DNA of 64,000 nt, from positions 810,001-874,000 of the forward strand of contig NC_083383.1 of NCBI RefSeq assembly GCF_031755915.1. The letters run 5' to 3'. This stretch comes from Ziziphus jujuba (taxonomy: Eukaryota; Streptophyta; Magnoliopsida; Rosales; Rhamnaceae). Position 1 is the stretch's first letter. Each line of letters begins with the position of its first letter. The notes beneath the pieces are model-generated. The model had not been told where the DNA came from. It made no database searches and worked only from the letters and a program-made list of their open reading frames with translations. Position numbers and translations under genes: made by a program. Positions 36,666-47,301 of this stretch are shown here, piece after piece.

Positions 36666-37832
36666 ATATATGAGGAATAAAATAAAAAAGAAAAAAAAGG
36701 GAGTTAGACAATACGACGTCATTCCATTGCGGAAAGTCGAGAGTGGAAGAAACGAACGTTTATGTCTAGCGGGCGGGCGGGCGCAGTAGGAGATGGCAAG
36801 TGGCAAAGAATAATTGGGTGGTTTTAGGAAATGGTGGCGCTGCGCCATTTCTTCCGTTACTTTAAATTCCCGCGGTGCCACAGCCGCAGGCATCCTCCGC
36901 AGTAACTGAGTGACTCCGGTATTCTATCAATCATCGACGCCGGCGTCGTTTATCCAGCGGCACCCATCGCATATTCATAGCCCTCGTGTCGTGCGTGAGA
37001 GCGAGTAAGAATTTATTCATATTGCCCACAAAAAAATTAATATTTACAGTATTAAATTAGAGTTTGATTTGCTCATAATATGGGATTTTTTTTAGGGTTT
37101 AACTCCTTGGCATTTAATGTCAAATTTGCTCATTCATTCACTCTAAAAGAAAAAACTCCCAAATTGAAACTACGTCGTCGTTTTGTGTCCTGATTTGCCT
37201 CTCTCTCTCTCTCTCTCTCTCTTTCTTCACTATTCTTTTGCTCTCTCCTTATGGCCGCAGAGGGAGATAGAGGGCATTCTTTTCCCTTTTCCCTTTTCCC
37301 TTGCGAGGAGTTGAAATTGTTTGTTACTTTCTTTTTATTTTTTATTTTATTTTTTGTACCTCTTAGCTATTATTATTATTATTATTATTATTATTTCTTT
37401 TCTTGGTGAAAGTTCACAGCGATTATTTTTACCGTATTAATCTTTCAAACACGTGCCTTCAATCCACCAATACATATAATATTATGAAGGATGATAAAAG
37501 TGTTTGTACAATGAACGGTGAGGCTGTGGTTTATCAACTTCTGGAATCCAATGTATAAACTTGATTCTTTCTTTTACCAGCTGATGAATAAATCATTTGA
37601 TTTTTTCTTTTGCCAGCTGATGAATAAATTATCTTCTTCCTTCTTTTTTATCATCATCATCTCTTTCTGCCTTCAACCTCCCACAATCTGAATTTCACAA
37701 AAAATATCAGGATGCAGGATACACAATTTTGAAGTTCCTTGAAGCTTCAAAAATACATATCATGCAATTCAAATCCCCTACTCTCTTTCACAAAGCTTGA
37801 TTAATTGCTTAAATGTCGTAAAAAATGTGTAG
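36666..37832. other. Promoter, leader exon and leader intron of the short alpha-crystallin gene
   Basis: A GC-richer stretch at about 36700-37004, including a (GGGC)n run at 36771-36782, looks like promoter and 5' untranslated exon. It ends at a good donor (gcga/GTAAGA, 37005). The matching acceptor (gtgtag, ending 37832) directly precedes the ATG. The presumed leader intron contains a (CT)n tract (37200-37222), an ATT array (37369-37394) and a 36-bp tandem duplication. I see no other gene. Confidence 0.5.
37561..37632. repeat. 36-bp tandem duplication
   Basis: Two copies, 37561-37596 and 37597-37632, share ccagctgatgaataaat and differ at only a few positions. They lie in the presumed leader intron of the short alpha-crystallin gene. 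Confidence 0.85.
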
Positions 37833-38424
37833 ATGGATGGTAGCGTGGATGATGAACAGAGTTCTGCTGATCAACCACAATTGAAGCCCTCCATTGTTTT
37901 AACTGGAACAGCAAAGGAAGGGAGTGCTGGGCCTCCTGTTGGTCTTGTTGACATTGGTGAGAGTGAAAATGCCTATCTTTTCCGATTGGCACTTCCTGGT
38001 GTCCGCAAAGATCAAAGTGAGTTAGTTCCATATAAACAAAGCTTAAATGGATTTTATTTTATCTTTCCCTTACTCGAATCTTTTTAATTATTATATCGGA
38101 TATTTTTACATTGGTAATTTATTTTCTCTAAAAGGGTAATGATTTGTTGCAACAGGTAAGATGAAATGTCAGATCCAACGCGATGGGAGAGTTCATATTG
38201 AAGGAGTGATGACAGGAGTTGGGCTGTTGAGGGACTCATCGACTGTTTATCAGATGAAAGTGCAGCAACTATGCCCACCCGGTCCATTTTCCATTTGTTT
38301 CAATCTCCCTGGTCCTGTAGACCCCCGTTTGTTTTCTCCTAATTTTCGGCCCGATGGCATCTTGGAAGTGGTGGTTATGAAATACAAGACACACTCAGCA
38401 CAACAATATCAGTCGCACCAGTGA
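37833..38424 (+). CDS. Short alpha-crystallin (HSP20-like) domain protein, IDM2/IDM3-related, 2 coding exons
   Basis: Exons 37833-38016 and 38156-38424 give 150 aa. The blocks VLTGTAKEGSAGPPVGLVDI, AYLFRLALPGVRKDQ, CQIQRDGRVHIEGV, and LCPPGPFSICFNLPGPVDPR then LFSPNFRPDGILEVVV match the alpha-crystallin domain of the IDM2/IDM3 group rather than cytosolic small heat-shock proteins. It has no equivalent of the long N-terminal region seen in the neighbouring pseudogene, so it is a domain-only form; from memory Arabidopsis At1g76440 is similarly short. Long relatives work with IDM1 and MBD7 in active DNA demethylation; whether the short form joins that complex is unknown. The acceptor immediately before the ATG implies an untranslated first exon. 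Both exons are intact. Confidence 0.85.
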
Positions 38425-40192
38425 ACTTTGCATAAGATGTTTGTTTGTTTTTTTTGACCTTTATTCATTTAGCTTTCCTTTTTCCAGGGCAATGCATTCT
38501 TCTTATTCTTTTTCTGTTTCCTGCAGGTAGGGGAGAAGAGATAGATGGTTGGCCACAGATACTCCTAACTGACTTGCAAAATGACTATTTTTATATTGTG
38601 TGTTCTGGGAAAGATTGGACATAAATGTACCAAACATCAAATGTCAACGTTTACTTTGCTTGATTTGGTTTAGAGATGTTCATACACCTGCACAATTGTT
38701 TATCATGACTTTCAATAGGTTTCTGTAGTCTCTACTTTTGTAACAATTTGTGACAGTTTTTGGATTTTGTTGTTCGAAACTATATGCTAAACTTTGCATA
38801 TAGTCTTTAGTAGCCCAGTTTGAAAATGAGGCGGTTGAGTTACAAAGACCTTTTGCATTTTATAGCTAATGGCAGTGTAATAAATTTCAAAGGTGAGCTG
38901 GAATATGATGTGGAAATTATGGCACGAATTCCTTTTTCGTTGATGGAGCGAAATTGCGGAGATTTATATATGAAAGTCAGTCTGCCCAATGCCTTTCTGC
39001 GAAGTGTTGAATATCGAATATAATATTTGAATAAGAGGAGCAATGCAACTGAGAGGATGTAATAATGGTTAAATTTCAACCGAAAGGGAATACAAACATC
39101 CTAGTCGTATTACTATAGAATTACAGTGAACTGTTTTTCCGGGGGGTCATCGTGTATTTATTTATTTATTTTTTATTTTTTTTTGGTGGACGTGGTCATT
39201 GTGGATTTATTGTTTTGTTTATTGGTCAAGTTTTTTTAGCAATTTTTCATTAAAAAAAAAAAAAAAGAAGAAGAAAAAAAAGGGTCTTTTAGCAATTAAC
39301 ATGGTCCAAACCCTGTGTCACCACCATAAGGTGGTCCACACGGACGCTATATTTGTCTTGGAGCCTATAGCCATAATGAAAGTCCAACCCACAATTCTTG
39401 TGGCAGCTTGGTTTGTCATAGAATTAATGGAAATACATTTTAGGTTTAGGATTGGGTAAAAATAAGCTAGTAAAAAACGAGTCGTAGGGCTAAATAGTGC
39501 TTTGGGATACGTAAATTAAGGTTAGATTAAATCAATTTTACGTTGTCGAGTAACGATTACTTTATCTTTTAATAAAGAAGTTTTTGAAATCCATATTTAT
39601 CTTTATCATTCCAGAAAATGGAATACCCTCTGACAAATTCACTCTATTATTACCTCCTATTTAGGTTTTATCTTATTCATTTATGCATCGTCTAATTGCC
39701 ATATGTGTCTTTACTCCTCAATAAATAAAAAAAAAAATATATATATATAATAAAAAAAGAAAAGAAAAGAAACTGGCCTCTTCAGAAAGAAATACTTACT
39801 GATCTATGAATGAACAATTCATTTTTTGAAGTTAAACATGGTCCAGCCTACTCCTGCTTATAGCCACGGTCTATGTGCTTTTTTTAACCGTAGAGGAGAG
39901 GATACAAATTCCACTACAAGGTTTTAGTGAAAACTTGCCGTAGCCCTAGCACCATTACTTTTCAAATAGACATTTAACGTACAAGATATTTGGTACGAAC
40001 GGGAAAAATGAATACAAAATAAAAGAGTGTAATATATATAGAGAGAGAAGAATAAGAAAAGGATGACAAGCTACCTACCAACATGGCACACATTTGTCAA
40101 TTTTCACGTTTATCTTATAAAGTGGACATTATTATAAGTTTCAAGTTGTTATTGGCAATAGTAAACCCTCCTCGTCCATAAAATTTAAATCC

Positions 40193-40200
40193 GCATATTC
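40193..40200. promoter_or_regulatory. Candidate P1BS (PHR1-binding) site, distal
   Basis: gcatattc fits the palindromic consensus GNATATNC recognised by PHR1-type phosphate-starvation regulators, 803-810 bases upstream of the phosphate transporter start. The same 10-mer ccgcatattc recurs at the proximal site. Confidence 0.4.
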
Positions 40201-40647
40201 GTAGATGTTGATAAAGTGCTTTACATTGAAACTACCGTTTCATCTCCTTACAAACAAAAAAGAAAAATGGATAATGAAAAAAAAGGGGAAATGTTGACAT
40301 TTTCGACACAGATAGAAGTGTAGAACTTAAAAATTCTAACGAACAGTATAATTGTATGATTTTAAAATCGAAAAAAGAACTACCTAACCATTTAAAAAAA
40401 GGGGGTAGGAAAATATTCCAAGATACCAAACCAAATGCAGGAGAATGCACCTAACCAAACGTAAGAGTCCTTGGAACAAGAAGCGAGGAAAGGAGCAAAC
40501 AATGTCAAAATCAATCCCAATTCACAGCTCGCATCGCCCATCCTAGTTCAAAAAAGTCCAACCGAAATGCACATTGAATTATCTTTCTACGCCAATTATG
40601 ATCCTTATAATATTACATGTGTGACGCAAATGAAGAAGCATGGATCC

Positions 40648-40655
40648 GCATATTC
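40648..40655. promoter_or_regulatory. Candidate P1BS (PHR1-binding) site, proximal
   Basis: gcatattc, 348-355 bases upstream of the phosphate transporter ATG, fits GNATATNC. Placement in the proximal promoter of a PHT1 gene makes phosphate-starvation control plausible. The motif is short, and another copy (36968-36975) occurs near an unrelated gene. Confidence 0.45.
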
Positions 40656-41002
40656 ATAGAATCATGAACTCTCAGTCAACAGTCCACCCTTGCTTCCTTG
40701 GATCACATCACATCACATCACATCACATCATCGTCGACCTCCACGAAATTACCCTCTGCCTCTTCTTGCCTGTGACTGCGTCGTTAGATTGACTGACTTT
40801 TCTTCCTTCCGAAACCAAAAAAAAAAAAGAGAGTTCCCAAACAAAACGACCGCTTTTAATATTAATATATAATAAATAAATAGATAAATAGAACTTTATT
40901 AAAAACCCAACTCCGCGCCGGCCCCCAAAAAAAAAGAAAAGGCTCCGTCTCCAAAATTGGTATTGAAATTGAAAAACAAATACCAAAATTGAAAGTAAAA
41001 GC

Positions 41003-43094
41003 ATGGCGTTAAAGGTGCTTTCAGCGCTGGACTCGGCGAGGACTCAATGGTATCACTTCAAGGCCATCATCATCGCCGGCATGGGGCTGTTCACGGACGC
41101 TTACGACCTCTTCTGCATCGTCCCCATCATGCGATTCATCGGAAGGGTGTACTACGAGGACGCCGAGAACAAATACCAGGTGCCGCCGGTGGTGGTTTCC
41201 ACTCTGGTGGGGCTGGCTCTCGTGGGGACGGTGATAGGGCAGGTGGTGTTCGGAAGGCTGGGAGACCGAATCGGAAGGCGACGGGTGTACGGGCTGGCAT
41301 TGATGCTGATGGTGCTGAGCTCCATAGGATGCGGATTCTCCATCTGCAGAAGCAGGGGGTGCGTGCTGACCAGCCTGGGGTTCTTCAGGTTCATCCTGGG
41401 CGTCGGGATTGGCGGCGACTATCCCCTCTCCGCCACCATTATGTCGGAGTTCGCCAACAAGAGGACGCGTGGGTCTTTTATAGCGGCGGTGTTCTCGATG
41501 CAGGGGATTGGGATTCTGGCCGGCTCCACCGTAACTATGGTGGTCTGCTCCATCTTTGACGCGGCATCTAAAGCAGATAGAAAAGACAAGCCCACTCCCA
41601 ACGAGGCTGATATTGCATGGAGAGTCATACTCATGATTGGTGCAATTCCCGCTGCCTTAACTTACTATTGGCGTATGATGATGCCTGAAACTGCGAGGTA
41701 CTGTATTTTTTTATTTAAAAAAAAGAAAAAGAAAAAGAAAAAAAAAACAACTATTCTACTAGACTACTCCTTCCTCCAAATTCTTATTAAGTAAATTAAA
41801 TTAAATTGGAATTTGATTTGGTCTAAAGACTCTATACTGGTTGCTGCCTGCATCAGATGATTGGTGGACATGATGAATGAGTTATATACTGGTTGCTATC
41901 TGGGGACTTTTGTTTGTTACAAACTTAAACTTACAAAGAAAGTCCCCTCTGCTTGTGGTTGCTGTTGCTTCAAAATTATATAGGGTAATTGGTTGAAAAT
42001 TAAAACATAACATAGATAATTTAATTTTCTAATATTCTACACAGAAATATTGGATAAAAAATTAAAAAAAAAAAAAAAAAGGCATTGAATTTCAGTTTGA
42101 AATGGAGTAAGTAAAGTAATTAATAAATTTGAGAGTGGCTCATTCTCAATTCTCATTCTAAATTTATTTATGCAGGTACACAGCTCTTGTTGAGCAAAAT
42201 GTCCTCCAAGCCGCCAAGGACATGGAGAAAGTCCTTGACGTTTCTATAATGCAGATTGCAGAGGATGAACCCCAGCCTCTTCTTAATCCACCCTCCTATC
42301 CCCTTCTCTCCAAGAAATTCTTCCGCCGCCATGGCCGCGACCTCTTCGCCTGTTGCACCGCCTGGCTGCTGGTGGACATCGTTTTCTACAGCAGCAACCT
42401 CTTCCAGTCTCAAATCTACAAGCGCTATCTCAAAGACAAACACGATGTCAACGCCTTCAAAGACGTTTTTTATGTTGCAAGGCTCCAAACTATCATTGCC
42501 ATCTGTTCCACCGTTCCCGGTTATTGGTTCACTGTCTATTTCATCGACCGGATTGGACGAGTCAGAATCCAGGTCATGGGCTTCTTCATCATGGCCATTG
42601 TCTATTTCTCCATTGGGATTCCCTACTACATGTATTGGAACAAGCATACCAATGCCGGTTTCATGATCCTCTACGGCCTAACCTTCTTCTTCTCAAATTT
42701 CGGTCCCAACACAACCACCTTTATAGTCCCTGCAGAGCTTTTTCCGGCGAGGTTCCGATCTACATGTCACGGCATTTCGGGGGCTTCCGGGAAAGTTGGG
42801 GCCATTATAGGATCGGTCGGCTTCTTGTGGGCTTCTCATAATAAAAAGGAGGATGGATATCCTAAAGCAATAGGAATGACTGCCTCATTGGTCATATTGG
42901 GTGGAGTCTGTATTTTGGGAATGTTTGTCACTTATTTCTTCACACTTGAAACCAAAGGAAGATCGTTAGAAGAGAATGAGAATGATGATGATGAAGCTGA
43001 TGGAAAATGGTTGCTTAGATCTTTCAATACTGGTTTTGATATAATACTTCCACATAATTCATCTCGCAATAATGGAGTGGGTGGTGCTGCATAG
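41003..43094 (+). CDS. PHT1: High-affinity phosphate:H+ symporter, PHT1;8/PHT1;9 clade, 2 exons
   Basis: Exons 41003-41697 and 42176-43094 give 537 aa, normal for PHT1. The major-facilitator fold is evident: six hydrophobic segments before a hydrophilic central loop and six after. The PHT1 signature [13 protein letters not shown] is at residues 137-149. Other marks are [20 protein letters not shown] at the start, [10 protein letters not shown] in the first cytosolic loop, and [19 protein letters not shown] in the second half. The single intron falls after MPETAR, within the central loop, and the C-terminal tail is acidic then Asn-rich. Such proteins import inorganic phosphate across the plasma membrane, mostly in roots. 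Sequence and gene neighbourhood place it as co-orthologous to Arabidopsis PHT1;8 and PHT1;9, which also act in root-to-shoot phosphate movement. Two candidate P1BS sites lie upstream. Confidence 0.94.
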
Positions 43095-43921
43095 CTATTA
43101 GCAATATATATACATATGCATATATACAAGGTTTTGTATAAGAACCCGTTTGGAAAGGTCGTCTCTCTGTTTTTACTTTCTCTTGGACAACATATACACC
43201 TGGAGGCTGAGTACATTTTACATTTACATTGATTAGGCTTGGAGGGTTTGGATCATGGCAGATTCCTCGACTGCTTGTAAAGCTAAGCTTGCAACTTTTT
43301 CTTTATTTCTCTTTTTGTAATCATTCATAGCTACAGCTATAGCTAGCTAGTGTCATCAATTTTCGGTTATAAATTCTCGTACATATAATCTTGTGTTGCT
43401 GCATCTTCGTTGGTTTTCTTGTGTCACTGGCAAAAGTTCTTTCGACATTGGACATTATATTTATACATATGAATGAATTTTATGGGGCTAGCAATTGGAT
43501 TGCAGAGTGGCCAGAGTAGATTTATTACTGTAGCAAATATAGCCTTGTTGTTGTGTGATTGTTTGATTGGCCGAGTTCTGCTCATTTATTTGGGCTCATG
43601 TTCAAATGTATACTTGAATTGCTTGACCTATTTGTTACAAACTCTTGGGCCTATACGGAGCATGGACTTACATTGCCTTTACCATTCTCATCCTCTGTCG
43701 AAAGGGTGTCGTTTTGTCAGAAAAATGGAGATGGGACAGAGAGATAAAATTGGGCGAGCTTCTGTAAATTCGTGTTGTATATTGATTTATAAGATTACAT
43801 TTTATTATATTACATTGCATATATTGGTTCACCATAATAATTTCATTCTGTGGAAAATAATAGATTGATTGAAAATTGGTAAAATTAAAAATCAAAGGCA
43901 CAATGTTTTGTCGATTGACGA
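43095..43921. other. Convergent 3' region between PHT1 and XCP2
   Basis: About 830 bp with the 3' UTRs of both convergent genes. No open frame with recognisable content and no repeat of note. Confidence 0.5.
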
Positions 43922-44173
43922 CTAGCTCTTGTTTTTCGTAGGATAAGAAGCCATTTTGTTGATTCCGCATAGGCCTTCTGGCTTTCCTGTGTTTCTTTTC
44001 ATTCTGATGTAACCTTTCTCTCCCCATTTTGGTCCCCAGGAGTTCTTCACAATGATGTAATCCAATCCCTTTGATGATCCATAGCCAACGGCCGCCACGC
44101 CGTGGTCTAGATGGTTTCCACAGTCACCATCGAAAATGCCCTGCCCAATAATCATAATAATTAATGATTCATT

Positions 44174-44220
<47 letters not shown>

Positions 44221-45357
44221 GTATGTATATATTTATACATATATTGGATTTGAGAGTATGAGATCATAAATTTAAAATTTAATTATTATAAATTACCCCT
44301 CTATAGAATTGAAAATCCCTGCCAGAAGCCTCAATAGCCACGCTCAAAGGTTGGTTTGCAAGTGCCTTTAAGAGGCTTCGTTCATCGTTTATGGGGACAT
44401 CGTGATACCCACTAATGGTCACTACCTCTTGTTCATCCTGTTAAATAATTCACCATTCACCAAACCAATTAAAAACCATGTACATATGTCTAAACTTCAC
44501 ATTAATATATTATAACATGTGCAAACTTATTATTTAATCGATATATATATATATATATATACCTTTTTCATATCACAGGTTCCCTCTTTCATGATATACG
44601 GATAGTCTTCTTCCTTATGAATACCGCCATTAGAAACAATGTAGGCAAATGCGTAGTCCATGAGACCCCCATTACACCCATTGTTGTGGAGATTGTCGCA
44701 GTCAATCAGCTCTTGCTCCGACAAAGATGTCAAATTCCCAGTAACAATCTGGTTTATGCCCTCCACGGCTGCCACGGTTGAAAACGCCCAGCAACTTCCT
44801 ATATAATTAATTTGATCAAATATTTTTCTGTACTGAAATTAATAGAGTACTATATATAGGATATAGGATATAGGATATAGGATATACTTACCACATGAGC
44901 CTTGGTTCTTAACATGAGTCACGGCTCCTTTCTTTCTCCAATCCACAGATTTGGGCAAATCCGCAACATCTTTGTAAGCGAATTCATCAAGGGACGTATG
45001 CTCTCTCCTTGTTTGGTCAGCTTTCAGTCCCAGATACATGTTGTTGAATTCTTCATGGCTCAAATCTGCAAACTCGTTCAATCCAAGCCAATAGTTACTA
45101 ACTTTTTTGTTTGTCTCATCGATGTGCTTCAGATTATCTTTAAAAATCTCAAATCTTTGCCGCTTTTCTTCAAAATTCTCATAAACTTTGCGATGTTTTG
45201 ATATCCAGGACTCAAAGAGTTGGATAAGTTTGTCTATGCATGTCAAGTCCTCAGGAGAGTAGCCGACGATGGAGAAGTCACGAGCCAAGGCCAATGAGGC
45301 CAAAAAGGACATGGACAAAGCAAGAACGAGTAGCTTGTAAAGTGAAAAAGAAGTCAT
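43922..45357 (-). CDS. XCP2: Xylem cysteine peptidase (papain family C1A), XCP2-type, 4 exons
   Basis: Exons in transcript order: 45357-44892, 44798-44563, 44437-44297, 44140-43922, giving 353 aa, the usual XCP length. A signal peptide ([17 protein letters not shown]) is followed by the inhibitory propeptide with an intact ERFNIN motif ([20 protein letters not shown]). The mature enzyme starts near [13 protein letters not shown]. Active-site residues are all present: Gln152, Cys158 (in GSCGSCWAF, split by intron 1), His294 ([11 protein letters not shown]) and Asn314 (KNSWGPKWG). XCPs are vacuolar peptidases that digest cell contents when tracheary elements die. XCP1 and XCP2 are close; the neighbours TST1 and PHT1 match the Arabidopsis XCP2 locus. 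A TATA box lies 69 bases upstream of the ATG. Intron 1 carries a ggatata-type minisatellite starting next to its donor. Confidence 0.95.
44853..44886. repeat. 7-bp minisatellite beside a splice donor
   Basis: About five copies of the heptamer ggatata/atatagg occupy 44853-44886 inside XCP2 intron 1. The first unit lies only a few bases inside the intron from the donor (exon boundary at 44892). Confidence 0.85.
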
Positions 45358-45425
45358 TTCTTTCTGTCAGCGGGAAAGTTAGGAGAGAATAATCTGACGA
45401 AGGTGGGGGGTGAAGATTACGAGGG

Positions 45426-45433
45426 TTTATATA
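45426..45433 (-). promoter_or_regulatory. TATA box of the XCP2 gene
   Basis: On the minus strand the sequence reads TATATAAA within ggctatataaaccc, 69 bases upstream of the start codon. The GC-richer flanks make it stand out, and the position implies a leader of roughly 40 bases. Confidence 0.7.
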
Positions 45434-46226
45434 GCCATTAGCTATATATGTCATGTTTTCATATCATATAGCATATATATATATATATATATATATATAC
45501 TACTTTCAAGTCAAGTTATTTTGGATCATTTTCCACTCTAGCTAGACCGAGACTTTAAGCTTGGTTTTCCCTTTGTTTAGGTTAGGTGGCTTTTAATCCG
45601 AGCCAGTTATGATGGATATATATGCCTCGATTGAAAATATTGCACAAATCATCATCGCATCGAAGACATTAATGTCATGGCCACAATATTGATTATACTT
45701 CCACAACCTATATTAATTAGCCCATCCATTCTAAGACACCATATGCCACGATCGGCATTTCACATTAATTTCCTACTCAAGTTTATAAATTTGTTTCTCC
45801 ACATCGCGCATCAAATTGTAGGAATGGAATTTGAATTTCTTTATATTTTATTAAATATGAACTTGCCGGTGTTTTTCATATACATCACTTTGAATCGCAT
45901 CGCAATTCTTTTCAATAGAAACTTATATAGGAAAAAAAAAAATTGGTTAATTTGATGCTTATGTGAATAAGAACAAAAAAATCATACATTTACATTATCA
46001 ACAATTAAGACAAATATGTCTAGAGAAAAATAAAATCTAACATAAGTACTTGTTAAAGTGATGTAAAATATAAGATGACTACTTTTTATGACTACTTTTT
46101 AATAACTTAAATTTTACCAAATTGAAAATTTTATATATTCAAACTGTGACAACTCCATCAAAAAAGAAAAAGAAAAACACGTATAAATTAGCAAAGATAT
46201 GTATTTAATTTGTTTGTTTTTAATAA

Positions 46227-46269
<43 letters not shown>

Positions 46270-46484
46270 TAGATTTTAACAAATCATGCCATGTGTCACA
46301 TTATATAATGATGCAATCAATCTTTCAATTTGGATAAGGGAGGCATAGCTTAGGCCTCCTCCTTGCATGTACCGTGGTTGGGTATAGGCTTGTTGTCCAA
46401 TATATAGCATATTAGCCGAACGTAAGTGCTGTAGCCATATGTGTATATATATGTAGCTATCCACATATGCATAATAATTAAAAT

Positions 46485-46520
<36 letters not shown>

Positions 46521-47080
46521 CCAAATTAAACTGATCTACCCTAAAGGCTGATATTTGATGATAGTAGGGAAAAAGAAAAATTGAATTGAATAAAAAGGCA
46601 TGCATGAAGTATAAGGTGGGTGCAATTCAAGCTCCCTCATTCTGCTGCAATTTACAAATCATTATGACCTCTCATCAGCCCCCAAAAGCAAAGCAGCAGG
46701 AATTGGCAACCAGAGCTATGTATTAATATAGTTTTTTTTTTTAATTGTTATTATTATTTTTATAAATTTAATTTTGTTTCAGTTAACAGATATGAGCAGC
46801 TTTTAGTACGGTGCATGTGGGTGTGGGTTTGTGAAAATTATGATTGGTTTTTTGGCATGGATTGCAACACAGTCATTGCCATAATAATTGCAATTTTTTT
46901 GTTCTTTTTTGTATTTTTGGGTAATGGTGACCAAAATTTTCACAAGATGTCCTTACCTTATGATGATGGGTTGTTTTCCCATCGTTTCAACTCTCAAGTT
47001 GGCCAGCTACTAAACCTTGGAGTTGTAGGCATGCACCACAATCTGTATCAACTTCTTGTTTCTTGGCTGCTTCCTTAATC

Positions 47081-47112
<32 letters not shown>

Positions 47113-47205
47113 TGTATATCTCATCATTTTTACCAATTACACTAATCTTTTCTTACCAATAATGATGACTTCTATCACACCAAGAGAAAAATATATAATA
47201 CAATG

Positions 47206-47301
47206 GAAGTACATACTCCCTTATCTAATATACATGTGGATTTTATGAAATGGAATCATCATGGGATCCACATTTGTATTAAAAAGAGGAGTATGTACTT
47301 C
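47206..47301. repeat. Imperfect inverted repeat (36-bp arms, 24-base loop)
   Basis: The left arm 47206-47241 starts gaagtacatactccc and ends atgtggat. It pairs with the right arm 47266-47301, which starts atccacat and ends ggagtatgtacttc; only a few mismatches lie in the middle. The arms enclose about 24 bases. This could be a short MITE or a hairpin-forming transcript; no target duplication is obvious. Confidence 0.8.

Larger units (their letters stand above)
38425..41002. other. Intergenic region upstream of the phosphate transporter
   Basis: The 3' UTR of the short alpha-crystallin gene probably ends by about 38750. A 67-codon open frame at 38820-39023 has protein-like composition but no family I recognise, and no clear promoter. 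The remainder is AT-rich, with an A-run near 39250-39266, a (catca)n run at 40708-40730 and two candidate P1BS sites listed separately. The last 100 bases are probably the transporter leader. Confidence 0.5.

Noticed and set aside
41047..41559. 170-codon alternative frame inside PHT1 exon 1
   Set aside because: It overlaps the correct PHT1 frame, has Arg/His/Gly-rich composition and no homology; a shadow of GC-rich coding DNA.
45490..45560. Near match to the tracheary-element TERE motif (CTTNAAAGCNA) upstream of XCP2
   Set aside because: The best candidate, CTTGAAAGTAG on the minus strand, differs at two positions and is not convincing.
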